DNA of 64,000 bases from Methanoregula sp. UBA154. Its GTDB lineage: Archaea; Halobacteriota; Methanomicrobia; Methanomicrobiales; Methanospirillaceae. Under the pieces are notes generated by a model, which saw nothing but the letters and a program-made list of their open reading frames with translations, was not told where the DNA came from and ran no database searches. Position 1 is the first letter of the stretch; every line of letters begins with the position of its first letter. The stretch spans positions 124,001 through 188,000 of the forward strand of contig DAPW01000015.1 in NCBI GenBank assembly GCA_002502245.1, read 5' to 3'. Both the position numbers and the translations under genes were made by a program. This document shows positions 1 through 7,257 of the stretch, piece by piece.

Positions 1-1
1 C

Positions 2-64
2 CGGGGGGGGAGGCCTCCCAAAAGGATCATCGAGGAATGGGCAAGCGACCCGTACTGCGAGTAG
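2..64 (+). CDS. 3' end of an unidentified protein (partial)
   Basis: An open frame enters from the left edge and stops at the TAG at 62-64. Its last residues read IIEEWASDPYCE, which looks like a normal hydrophilic protein C-terminus, preceded by a basic GGRPPKR stretch. Too little is present to name a family. A hairpin and T-run follow at once, consistent with a gene end. The frame could still be chance because only 20 codons are visible. Confidence 0.35.
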   Translation, partial: RGGRPPKRIIEEWASDPYCE

Positions 65-92
65 GAATGTTTTAAACCGGATTAGTACCTGA

Positions 93-131
93 TGCCGGCA
101 AAAGAGGCCGGTGGAAAGAGATTTTTTTTTA
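93..131 (+). terminator. hairpin plus T-run terminator
   Basis: A short CCGG/CCGG stem at about 94-111 is followed by a run of ten T at 121-130. It lies just downstream of the TAG at 62-64. Archaeal terminators depend mainly on the T-run, so this is a plausible transcript end. Confidence 0.45.
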
Positions 132-139
132 AAAAAATT

Positions 140-355
140 GCCTTGTAGACATCATTTCGATATCTGATGCTCCCGGGGCTTCGCCCCGCCGCCGGGGGGC
201 CCCGTTTGCGGTAGTGCTGTAGTACCTTTTTTACAAAAAAAAACAGGACGTTTCAATGAAGGTCATGCCGGGGCATCGCATGCGCCGCCGCCCCCGACGG
301 GGCAGGGCTGGCCCAAGGGGGTGATCTCATCTTTTAAAAGAGGTTTTCTACCGAG
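140..355 (+). repeat. dispersed structured repeat, copy A
   Basis: This is one of five recognisable copies of an intergenic repeat; the others start at 29372, 29715, 37557 and, inverted, 60789. In order it holds a GGGGCTTCGCCCC hairpin (175-187), the block GTAGTGCTGTAGTACC (211-226), a GCATCGCATGCGCC block, a GCCCC-CGAC-GGGGC hairpin (about 289-303), AAGGGGGTGATCTCAT (315-330), and the tail AGAGGTTTTCTACCGAG ending at 355. No frame is kept between copies, so it is probably not protein coding. It lies upstream of the membrane-anchored protein gene at 509. Confidence 0.75.
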
Positions 356-465
356 AAAAAAACCATTCCTATCGATTTCTTTCGCGTATGGCATTTCACC
401 GGTGAGGCCTGTTACGAAAGAAATGCTGCCAATTATCGCAGGTTCCGGCAGACGGGGCAGTCGCG

Positions 466-473
466 ATATAAAA
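466..473 (+). promoter_or_regulatory. TATA box for the 509 gene
   Basis: ATATAAAA at 466-473 in otherwise GC-rich surroundings. With normal archaeal spacing, transcription would start near 492-498, leaving a leader of about 12-17 nt before the ATG at 509. Confidence 0.5.
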
Positions 474-508
474 TAACTACACATAAATACTCATGAATAA
501 TATCTTTC

Positions 509-1492
509 ATGAGTGAATACATGCCTGACAACCGCATCCATTCCATACTGCCGGTCGTGCTCCTCCTCAGTCTCGCGGCGCTGGTCTTTTGTGCCGGCTG
601 CCTCAAGGACAGTTCGGTGGCAGTAACATCCATCACGGTCGGCGCCCGGGAAGTGACCGGTTCCGAGGTCACCCTGGACGTGACATCCGAAATACAGAAC
701 ACGTACGGTGTCTCCTCCGGCATCTCACGCGTCCAGCTCAAAGCGTATGATACGGGAAGCGGCCTTGTTATTGCCGAACAGGCCGGCGATGCCGGCTTCC
801 TTGGCATCCGCGGGGCCGGCTCCGTCACCCAGATCATCGTCCTTCCACGCAAAGGCTCCTACCGTCTCGTCAGTACGGTCTTCGAGAACGGGCAGCGCAA
901 AGGGCAGGGAGAGCTGACCGTGTACAGCCTCGAGCGGCTCACGCCCGATATCCAGGAGACCGGCCTTGCCATCACCGACATCGACTTCCTGGTGAAAAAG
1001 GTGGCAGGCGACCGGGCGACCATCCAGACAGACATCTATCTCACCAACAATAACCGCGCCCCGAGCGGTGCGTTCGACATCGAAGTGAAGGCAAAGGAGG
1101 AAGACGCGAAGCTGCTCGCCGACAAGCAGCGGGCCCGCGTGGAGAGCATCCAGCCGGATGCCACGCGGGTGTCCGGCGTGATCCTCTCGGTCCCCGACCA
1201 GTACAACTATGTAGTCGAGGTGCTGATCTGGAAGAACGAGACGATTATCCTGCGTGGCGAGGGCAGTGTGCGGCTCCGGCCCGGGGTGCAGGTGGCCAAG
1301 GACACGCAGTTCGTGACAAAGCAGATCGAGACCTCGAAGTTTGTGCAGGAGCCGGCGGGATCGCCGGGATACGCATCCGCTGTCCCGCAGCCGTATGCAA
1401 CCATGAAATCACCCGGCTTGAGTGCGCCACTGGTTCTTATCGCCCTGAGTGCTCTTGCCGTGCTCGCAAACATCAGGAGGCGGCAGCCATGA
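509..1492 (+). CDS. secreted lipoprotein-like protein with C-terminal membrane anchor
   Basis: The 327-aa protein has an N-terminal hydrophobic signal (about 13-30) ending in a lipobox-like AGC with Cys31, so it may be lipid-anchored. Residues 40-270 form two similar beta-rich halves, the first starting near VTSITVGAREVTG and the second near LAITDIDFLVKKV. The C-terminus reads SPGLSAPLVLIAL, then a hydrophobic stretch and an arginine cluster; this resembles the PGF-CTERM sorting signals cut by archaeosortase A, although the motif here is PGL rather than PGF. An alternative start lies at 521 (MPDN). The gene overlaps the next by 4 bp. Function is unknown; a cell-surface role is inferred. Confidence 0.8.
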   Translation: MSEYMPDNRIHSILPVVLLLSLAALVFCAGCLKDSSVAVTSITVGAREVTGSEVTLDVTSEIQNTYGVSSGISRVQLKAYDTGSGLVIAEQAGDAGFLGIRGAGSVTQIIVLPRKGSYRLVSTVFENGQRKGQGELTVYSLERLTPDIQETGLAITDIDFLVKKVAGDRATIQTDIYLTNNNRAPSGAFDIEVKAKEEDAKLLADKQRARVESIQPDATRVSGVILSVPDQYNYVVEVLIWKNETIILRGEGSVRLRPGVQVAKDTQFVTKQIETSKFVQEPAGSPGYASAVPQPYATMKSPGLSAPLVLIALSALAVLANIRRRQP

Positions 1493-1794
1493 CCGGAGAA
1501 GAGAGTACACAACAGACGACGGAGAATTCGTTTTACATCCCGCCAGCGGGGGGACCGGTGACAAAAGAACCAAAACCCGGAGAGAAGAAGCCGGGAAATG
1601 ACTGGCTCGGCCTGGTATATGCCATCATCGCGATTTTCGTCCTTATCGCGGCGTTCCAGCTCTATTTCACGGTCCAGGAGCTGATCCGGACCTGGATCTC
1701 CGACCAGTTCGTGCCCATTGTTTCGGCGGCCTACTACCTCGCTGTCATCATTGTCGGTGTCTGGCTGATCCGGGATTATGTCCGGAAACTGTAA
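1489..1794 (+). CDS. small two-TM membrane protein
   Basis: This 101-aa protein has a hydrophilic Pro/Lys-rich N-terminal third and two hydrophobic helices at about 40-59 and 78-96, followed by a short basic tail (RDYVRKL). Its ATG overlaps the stop of the upstream surface-protein gene (ATGA), so the two are probably translationally coupled and may work together at the membrane. I recognise no family. Confidence 0.75.
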   Translation: MTGEESTQQTTENSFYIPPAGGPVTKEPKPGEKKPGNDWLGLVYAIIAIFVLIAAFQLYFTVQELIRTWISDQFVPIVSAAYYLAVIIVGVWLIRDYVRKL

Positions 1795-1802
1795 TTTTTT
1801 TT
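1795..1802 (+). terminator. T-run terminator
   Basis: Eight consecutive T directly follow the stop of the small membrane protein and lie between two convergent genes. This is a typical archaeal termination signal for the 509-1794 pair. Confidence 0.5.
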
Positions 1803-1814
1803 GGGTTCTTGTAT

Positions 1815-2381
1815 TCAGCTCAGGATACCGGGTATTTCCGCGGTTTTTACGATCCGCACGCCGATATTCTGTATGTCCCGGACATTGGCCCGGTGCACTT
1901 CTCCGGAGGATGCGCCGGTTGCATCATCGATGAGCATGACCGGGTAATTGTATGCAATGCCATCGAAGACCGTGGTCCGGATGCAGTTCGGCGTCTGGAT
2001 CCCGCACACGAAAAGTGTTGTAACCCCGAGCGTCCGGAGCATCAGGTCGAGTTCGGTGCCGATGAAGGCGCTCATCCGGGTCTTCTCCAGTACATACTCC
2101 CCCGGAACAGGGGAGAGTTCATCGATGACCGCTGCTCCCGGGGTACCGGCAACTGCAAACGGGTGATTCCTGAAAAGATCCTGCCGGATAATCTCCACGT
2201 CCGAACCATCCTGACGGTGCACACGGAGGACATGGAAGACCGGCAGGGACCGCTTCCGGAATTCGGAGAGGACGGCCTGGATCTTCGGGATTACCTCCCG
2301 TGCACCTGCAACCTTCAGCGGTTTTCCCTCGAGCACAAAGTCGTTCTGCATATCGATGATGAGGAGCGCTGGTTTCTCCAT
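1815..2381 (-). CDS. isochorismatase-family cysteine hydrolase
   Basis: The 188-aa single-domain protein begins with the family signature LLIIDMQNDF. The expected catalytic triad is visible: Asp10, Lys100 (VLEKTRMSAF) and Cys133 in the GIQTPNC motif, next to the usual cis-peptide loop. The family includes nicotinamidases, isochorismatases and carbamoyl hydrolases. The sequence alone does not fix the substrate; nicotinamidase is possible, but the metal-binding residues of true nicotinamidases are not obvious. It is transcribed alone and convergent with the gene pair on its left. Confidence 0.9.
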   Translation of the reverse strand: MEKPALLIIDMQNDFVLEGKPLKVAGAREVIPKIQAVLSEFRKRSLPVFHVLRVHRQDGSDVEIIRQDLFRNHPFAVAGTPGAAVIDELSPVPGEYVLEKTRMSAFIGTELDLMLRTLGVTTLFVCGIQTPNCIRTTVFDGIAYNYPVMLIDDATGASSGEVHRANVRDIQNIGVRIVKTAEIPGILS

Positions 2382-2447
2382 GGTCTATCGTTAGACTATT
2401 GATGTCTGCCGGGTAATAATCCTGCAGCATAGGTTCCGGAGCATACC

Positions 2448-3254
2448 ATGGATACGATCCTCCAGTCAGCAATCCTGTTCCTGACCGGCATCGTGGCCGG
2501 TATTGAGTCCGGAGCCTTTGGCGTTGGCGGCGGTTCGCTGATGACGCCGGTCCAGTTCTGGCTGTACACCCTTGGCGGGACAGATTCCACGCTTGCAACC
2601 CGCATCGCGTTCGGCACGTCGCTTGCCGTGATCCTGCCAACCATGATCAGCGGGGCGCTTGCCCACCACAAACACGGGACAGTGGAATGGCATGCAGCCC
2701 TGCCGATGGGCGTTGCCGCGATCTTCGGCGGGCTTGCGGGGGGGATTGCGGCATCCCATGTCCCGGGCCACGTGCTCCGGCTGTTCTTTGCGATCTTTAT
2801 CCTCATCATCGCCGTCCGCATGGTCTGGCGGATCCGGGAATGTGCCGAATGCGAGATGAGGGGATCAACTCTCCAGTTCCTGGTCACCGGGTTCTTCATC
2901 GGCGTCCTGTCCGGCCTGACCGGCCTTGGCGGCGGTGCCCTGCTCGTGCCGGTCCTCGTTCTCCTGTTCGGCTACCCGATCCACCGGGCGGTCGGCACGT
3001 CATCGGCCTGCCTGATCTTCTCCTCAGCCGGGGCCGTGACGGCGTATATCATCACCGGGTGGGGTGTGGCCGGGCTGCCCCCGTACTCGCTCGGGTACGT
3101 GGACCTGCTGACGTTTGCCATCCTTGCCGTGACCACGATCCCGGCCGCCCGTATCGGCGTCCGGTTTGCCCATTCCTGTTCCGGCAGGAACCTGCAGGTC
3201 CTCTTTGCGATCCTGATGGTGCTGATCGGGTTCTCCATGCTGCTTGGCGGGTGA
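2448..3254 (+). CDS. TauE/SafE-family sulfite/organosulfonate exporter-like permease
   Basis: This 268-aa polytopic membrane protein has an internal repeat typical of TauE/SafE proteins: GVGGGSLMTP near residue 25 and GLGGGALLVP near residue 160, each at the start of a group of about four helices. Family members move sulfite, sulfoacetate or other small anions. No sulfur-metabolism gene lies next to it, so the substrate is open. It is divergent from the isochorismatase-like gene and has a short, separate transcription unit. Confidence 0.88.
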   Translation: MDTILQSAILFLTGIVAGIESGAFGVGGGSLMTPVQFWLYTLGGTDSTLATRIAFGTSLAVILPTMISGALAHHKHGTVEWHAALPMGVAAIFGGLAGGIAASHVPGHVLRLFFAIFILIIAVRMVWRIRECAECEMRGSTLQFLVTGFFIGVLSGLTGLGGGALLVPVLVLLFGYPIHRAVGTSSACLIFSSAGAVTAYIITGWGVAGLPPYSLGYVDLLTFAILAVTTIPAARIGVRFAHSCSGRNLQVLFAILMVLIGFSMLLGG

Positions 3255-3434
3255 GATGTGGGAGGCTGCGGGATTTTCTTGTGGGAAATGCCGGAAGTGT
3301 CTCCCATGGATCATAGGAGCACCCGGTGATCGCAAGGGATATCCATCCCGTCGATTTTTATGGGTTAGGATCCACCGGATTCCCGCACAAACCTTAATGG
3401 CAAAGGGGATGATACGTAGTGTACGGTATCCGGT

Positions 3435-3638
3435 ATGACAACAATAAAAGCAAAAGTCATCGATGGCTTCCATCTCGAACTGGAGAAAGGAATCCTGACA
3501 AAAACCGGTGAAGAGGTCTTCGTAAAAATTATTGAGAAAAAACCGGTTGCATCACTCCGGGGAGCCTGGGGTTATGATGTGGATAGTGCGGACTTTGTGA
3601 GTACCCTGCGAAAATCCCGTACTATCCAGCCATTATGA
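3435..3638 (+). CDS. VapB-like antitoxin
   Basis: The 67-aa protein has a short beta-rich N-terminus (TTIKAKVIDGFHLEL) of the kind found in small archaeal AbrB-like or AF2212-like antitoxins, then an acidic/hydrophobic tail that could bind the toxin. The call rests mainly on context: its stop overlaps the ATG of a PIN-domain toxin by 4 bp. In such pairs the antitoxin blocks the PIN nuclease and represses its own promoter. Confidence 0.75.
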   Translation: MTTIKAKVIDGFHLELEKGILTKTGEEVFVKIIEKKPVASLRGAWGYDVDSADFVSTLRKSRTIQPL

Positions 3639-4054
3639 ATTATTTTCTGGATACGAGCATATGCGTGGATGTTCTCCGGACGAACGGTCCGCAGAAGTCC
3701 TTTGAGCTGTTCGAAAGTTTTTCTGATGATAAGAACACCGGGATTATTTCAGTCATCACGGTTGCAGAGCTGAGCGCTGGTGCGGCCCTTTCTCCATTGA
3801 AAGATGCGCAAAAGAAGACCGATGAACTTCTCGCCTATGTTCAGATCGTCGGACTCGATGAGTCTGTTGCCATCGCGGGTGGAAAAATTTATGCAAAACT
3901 CTCAAAAACCGGAAAGAAAATTGAATTCAATGACTGCCTGATCGCCGCCACCGCACATTCTCTTGGGATGGATAAGATTGTGACAAGGAACTGTGATCAC
4001 TTTAACCGGATCGATGGTTGTTCTGCAGTTGTTCCGGAAAAACTCGGTTTTTAA
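3635..4054 (+). CDS. vapC: PIN-domain ribonuclease toxin (VapC family)
   Basis: The 139-aa protein is a single PIN domain. The acidic active-site residues are in place: Asp6 (YFLDTSI), Glu45 (VAELSAG), Asp100 (FNDCLIAA) and Asp121 (NCDHF). VapC toxins are Mg-dependent RNases that cut tRNA or rRNA and are held inactive by the cognate VapB. The ATG overlaps the stop of the 67-aa gene upstream, giving a coupled toxin-antitoxin operon. Its codon use is slightly more AT-rich than the neighbouring permease, in line with mobility of such modules. Confidence 0.9.
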   Translation: MNYFLDTSICVDVLRTNGPQKSFELFESFSDDKNTGIISVITVAELSAGAALSPLKDAQKKTDELLAYVQIVGLDESVAIAGGKIYAKLSKTGKKIEFNDCLIAATAHSLGMDKIVTRNCDHFNRIDGCSAVVPEKLGF

Positions 4055-4148
4055 AAAACTTCTATTGGATGAGATCTGCACTGCAGCCGGTAAACCGCCG
4101 CCTCCGCTCAGGGAGCCCCTGGATCCCAAAATACCCCGAACACCGGGG

Positions 4149-4415
4149 ATCCCAAAACCGCCCTCCTTTTCAGATCCTGTGCTCTTGTAGGGCTTTTTGG
4201 GACTTTCCCCATCCAATAGCGTGTATTAGCCCGGATTTTGTGTCACGACGAAGAAATTTCAATCTGGGCCCGATACGCCGGGAAAAATATCCTCATTGTA
4301 CCGTTTTTGCCGAATTCCCCGGATTTTCCGTTGCACAGGTTTTTCTAGATTTCCAGAATCGTTCAGAACGAACCCCGTTAGGCAAAAGGGGGCTGATTTA
4401 TGATCGGGGAACGAC
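4149..4415 (-). repeat. 3'-associated repeat R2, copy a
   Basis: This ~267-bp copy of a second repeat family shares ordered blocks with 4569-4843: GATCCCAAAA-CCGCCCT, CAATAGCGTGTATTA, CCTCATTGTACC, GAATTCCCCGGATTT and GGCAAAAGGGG. Read on the minus strand (the strand of the unknown gene at 4842-5408), it contains a GTTC-GTTCT-GAAC hairpin whose counterpart in the copy at 62330 is GTTC-ATTTT-GAAC. I see no gene in it. Confidence 0.65.
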
Positions 4416-4451
4416 CAGGCAGGCGACATTCTCCGGCTAAATTTTCTCCGA

Positions 4452-4480
4452 CGTAAGGCCCGGTCCGGCCGCACCTTACG
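4452..4480. other. inverted repeat between R2 copies
   Basis: CGTAAGG at 4452-4458 pairs perfectly with CCTTACG at 4474-4480 around a GC-rich loop that can pair further. It lies in the 4416-4568 spacer between the two R2 copies. The rest of the spacer holds no gene that I can support. Confidence 0.45.
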
Positions 4481-4568
4481 ACAACCCGGGGATTCTCATA
4501 CCACGCTCCACGAGAAGCTACTCATAGCCAGTTCGTAGAAATCATCTGGTTTACTTATCACAAGGTGT

Positions 4569-4843
4569 ATGGGAATTCCGGATCCCAAAAACCGCCCTTT
4601 TTTCCCGGTCATGAGCCGGGAGTACGACTCAGGAAGACTTTCGCCTCCCAATAGCGTGTATTAGGCCGGATTTTTTTCTCCGTCGTGAAAAAATCCATTC
4701 CGGGGCCGATAAGGGCCCCGAAATCTCCTCATTGTACCTTTATTTCTGAATTCCCCGGATTTCAGGTACACCGGAATGGCCAGTCTTTTTCAAATCGCTC
4801 TATAATCGCTCCGTTTGGCAAAAGGGGCCTTATTTACGATCTC
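4569..4843 (-). repeat. 3'-associated repeat R2, copy b
   Basis: This diverged copy of the R2 repeat abuts, within 2 bp, the stop codon of the unknown gene on the minus strand, so it forms that gene's 3' region. It shares the block order of copy a. In the gene direction it contains CTATTGGGAGGCG, close to CTATTGGGCGGCG in the copy at 62330, which also follows a paralogous gene. Confidence 0.7.
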
Positions 4844-5408
4844 ACTCCCCTTCCTCCCCCTCACGCCCGGAAGAGGGAGTTCCTTCGACGGTCACCGTTG
4901 GTGGTTCGATGGTTCCGGGAGTGCGGGCAGGGAGGAGGTATACCGGGACTCTCACTGCTGATCCCGGTGAGCCCGGCGCGGGTTCCGGACCCCCGGATTT
5001 TTCTGCCCAAACCCCTGCGGTTGCCGGCATCGTTCGTGCCGGGAGCGGTGCCTGGCCAGGCATGGGGTTCCCGGAGCGGTCGAGCTCCACGAGCGAATGT
5101 TCAAGCACGCGGAAGAACCGGAACAATCCTTTCGGCGTATAGACCCAGAGCTCGCGGGAGATTTCCGGCGATGATGCAATAAACCGGAGCGCTGCGAGAT
5201 CCGCTGCTGCTTCCCGTTCCAGCCAGTCCGCCGTGATGCGGATGCGTTCAACGCGCCGGACCCGGACGAATGCGATGACCCCGATCATATAGATGACGAA
5301 GCTGCAGATCATGTCCGGCTCGTGCCGGAAATGCCGGACCTCGCCACGCTTCTGTGCGATGTGTTTTGCTTCGCTCAGCGCGATGAGCGGTTTGCGTCCG
5401 CGGGGCAT
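4842..5408 (-). CDS. uncharacterised protein, twin-locus family, copy 1
   Basis: The 188-aa protein is clearly paralogous to the 186-aa product at 61763-62323. Shared blocks are EVRHxRHxP (about 23-31), an FVIY...AxVR hydrophobic/basic segment (37-51), WLEREAA (63-69), IASSPxIxRELW (77-88), and FRxFRV...VELDRxGxP (96-114). After residue ~115 the two diverge into low-complexity Pro/Ala/Gly-rich tails. The conserved core (1-115) looks globular and basic. I recognise no family; the alternating hydrophobic/basic FVIY-VRVRR segment faintly recalls nuclease-like cores, but no catalytic set is evident. The start is set by alignment with the paralog. Confidence 0.75.
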   Translation of the reverse strand: MPRGRKPLIALSEAKHIAQKRGEVRHFRHEPDMICSFVIYMIGVIAFVRVRRVERIRITADWLEREAAADLAALRFIASSPEISRELWVYTPKGLFRFFRVLEHSLVELDRSGNPMPGQAPLPARTMPATAGVWAEKSGGPEPAPGSPGSAVRVPVYLLPARTPGTIEPPTVTVEGTPSSGREGEEGE

Positions 5409-5600
5409 TTTTTGATCATCTCCTTTGCCTTACGTTTTTCCGGAGCTTTCGCTCGCTGGTGGTGTGTCATATTGGTGTTTCCTTGAATGCCGGCCGGGCG
5501 ATGCGGGCGCCGGGGGTTTATTTTCCCGTGCGCCTTGTTACCGGTTGGGCCGGCTGTTTCTGCATGTATTATTCTGCTGGATATATACGTTTTGTAGTAT
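5409..5600 (-). promoter_or_regulatory. conserved promoter and ~150-nt leader of twin-locus copy 1
   Basis: Read on the minus strand, ATACTACAAAACGTATATAT (5581-5600) supplies a TATA box, followed by AGAATAATAC and a GC-rich stretch of about 150 nt before the ATG at 5408. The same order, with many identical bases, precedes the paralog at 61763. A short upstream ORF starts at 5470 (MTHHQRAKAPEKRKAKEMIK...) and runs into the main gene in another frame; AAGGAGATGATC just before 5408 could act as its ribosome site. The remaining bases to 5742 are AT-rich and hold the likely promoter of the gene at 5743. Confidence 0.6.
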
Positions 5601-5742
5601 GAGGAGATCCCTATTGCATCCAGATGCAACAGACACCTCTCGCAATGGGGGTGTTGGAAAAACCAGGAGCACCGGCGGGAGGTAATACAACTTTTTCGTC
5701 AGATGATATTATTGTAAAATACGTGCATGATAGACTATTGCA

Positions 5743-6336
5743 ATGCCAAAATCCATCGTAACCTGTCATGGGTGCGGTAAAAAATTTGAGGTTCAGGTAT
5801 ACCGTAAGGATACCGCAAAATTTTGTTCACGCTCTTGTAAGGGAAACTGGATGTCAAAAAATATTGTAGGTGAAAAGCACCCGATGTATAATTGGCCAAT
5901 TAGGGAAGAAACCAGAAAAAAATTAATTGAATCACATAAAGGTGTAAAACAGTCCAAAGAAACCATAGAGAAACGCGCTTCTCAAATGAGAGGAGAAAAG
6001 CACCCAGGGTGGAAAGGCGGAAATATTGTAGTAAAATGTCAGGAATGCAGTAAGGAAATTAGTGTTAGAAAAAGTGAGGCAGAAACCCGAAAATTCTGTT
6101 CTCGTGCTTGTCAAGGTGCTTGGCGGTCAAAACATCTTGTAGGTGAAAAAGCAGCCAGATGGGCTGGCGGGAAAATAACCAAAAAATGTGAAGAATGTGG
6201 GAAAGATTTTGAGGTTCCACAGTTCCGAAAAGATACTGCAAAATTTTGTTCACCTTCTTGTAAAGGGAAATGGATGTCAAAAAACTTCGTTGGCGAAACC
6301 CACCCCTTGCATGGAAGAAAACCGACAGAAGAATAA
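5743..6336 (+). CDS. zinc-ribbon/NUMOD3-type protein, N-terminal part of an interrupted HNH gene
   Basis: The 197-aa product has three near-identical Cys4 modules (CxxC about 15 residues before CxxxC) at roughly 8-32, 93-118 and 142-166, each followed by a Trp and a GEKHP or GETHP motif. Between them lies a KLIESHKGxxxSKETIEKR segment like the NUMOD3 DNA-binding motif of homing endonucleases. A TAA at 6334-6336 ends the frame, yet the same frame continues open to 7257 and the next residues repeat the NUMOD3 motif (KLSESHKG). The AT-rich composition contrasts with neighbours and suggests transfer. Either a nonsense mutation or readthrough would explain it. Confidence 0.8.
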   Translation: MPKSIVTCHGCGKKFEVQVYRKDTAKFCSRSCKGNWMSKNIVGEKHPMYNWPIREETRKKLIESHKGVKQSKETIEKRASQMRGEKHPGWKGGNIVVKCQECSKEISVRKSEAETRKFCSRACQGAWRSKHLVGEKAARWAGGKITKKCEECGKDFEVPQFRKDTAKFCSPSCKGKWMSKNFVGETHPLHGRKPTEE

Positions 6337-6387
6337 TTAAAAAAATTAAGTGAATCCCATAAAGGACTTCTCCCCTCAGAAGAGACG

Positions 6388-7257
6388 TTGAGGAAACGTA
6401 GTAAAAGTCTTAAAGACGCATGGAAAAAAGCTGAAAACCGCAGAAATGCACTGAGCGAGCGCCTTACTGGAGAGAAGAACCCGTTCTGGCAAGGTAAAGG
6501 AGTTGTTACTAAAACCTGTGAAGCCTGCGGAAAAGAATACATTGTTGAAAAATACCGAGAGAAAACGGCGCGGGCCTGCTCAAAAGAGTGTGCATTCAAA
6601 CTCAAAGAGGTTGAACCAATAAAACTTACCTGCAAACATTGTGGCAAAGAATTTGGACGTATACCAAGCCAAGTAAAATTTTTTGATCCGAAGTATTGTT
6701 CAAAAGAGTGCGCTTGGTTGGGATCACTGTCAGCAGAACGATATGATAACTACTGCGACTTATTTGATTCAGTCAAACCCCGAGCGCTCGCATTTTATAA
6801 GGATAATTACGGGGATATTTGTCCGTTATGTGGGGAATATCTAATTTCAGATACTGGTTCAGTCCATCACGTCTATGGTGAGAAACGGTCATGCTGTCAG
6901 GTTATCGGGAAGAAAAATTATACAAACCTCAATTTGAAAAATCAGCCGAGAAACTTTGAAATTATAGGGACTCCTGACAAATTTATCGTTCTATGCAGGT
7001 CGTGCCATTCAAAAATATGGCCGAGGACTTTTGAAAAACGGTCTGAGTGGACAAGACATATTGAAAAAATGATAAATGTTGTCCAGGGGGGTAAATCGTT
7101 TTACACGATGGAGGAATTTTATGGGGATCGTGCAAACGAGGAAAGAGAAAAGATTAGTCGGAAAATGTTAGCTAGACAAAAAAAAGAGAAAGGTAAAAGT
7201 CTATTAATTATTGAAATTAATATTAATTATGCACAATTCAAGTGGAAGCCCAATTGA
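6388..7257 (+). CDS. HNH endonuclease-like protein, C-terminal part of the interrupted gene
   Basis: This is the same frame as 5743-6336, resumed after the TAA; TTG at 6388 is only a possible restart. Two more Cys4 modules come first (CEACGKEY...CSKEC and CKHCGKEF...CSKEC). An HNH-like nuclease fold follows: CPLCGEYL, then SVHHVYG with the paired histidines, then LCRSCHSKIW, matching zinc-stabilised HNH enzymes. A Lys/Glu-rich tail ends the protein. Together the two parts would make a ~500-residue multi-zinc-ribbon HNH protein, resembling selfish homing or phage-type nucleases. No partner gene is evident nearby. Confidence 0.78.
   Translation: MRKRSKSLKDAWKKAENRRNALSERLTGEKNPFWQGKGVVTKTCEACGKEYIVEKYREKTARACSKECAFKLKEVEPIKLTCKHCGKEFGRIPSQVKFFDPKYCSKECAWLGSLSAERYDNYCDLFDSVKPRALAFYKDNYGDICPLCGEYLISDTGSVHHVYGEKRSCCQVIGKKNYTNLNLKNQPRNFEIIGTPDKFIVLCRSCHSKIWPRTFEKRSEWTRHIEKMINVVQGGKSFYTMEEFYGDRANEEREKISRKMLARQKKEKGKSLLIIEININYAQFKWKPN

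Noticed and set aside
140..355. tRNA or other known RNA gene in the dispersed repeat
   Set aside because: There is no cloverleaf, T-loop GTTCRA or CCA-like end, and the copies vary too much in length between the hairpins.
6334..6336. Recoding of the HNH-gene stop as pyrrolysine or selenocysteine
   Set aside because: The codon is TAA; pyrrolysine uses TAG and selenocysteine TGA. No SECIS-like element is seen. A mutation, error or ordinary readthrough remains possible.
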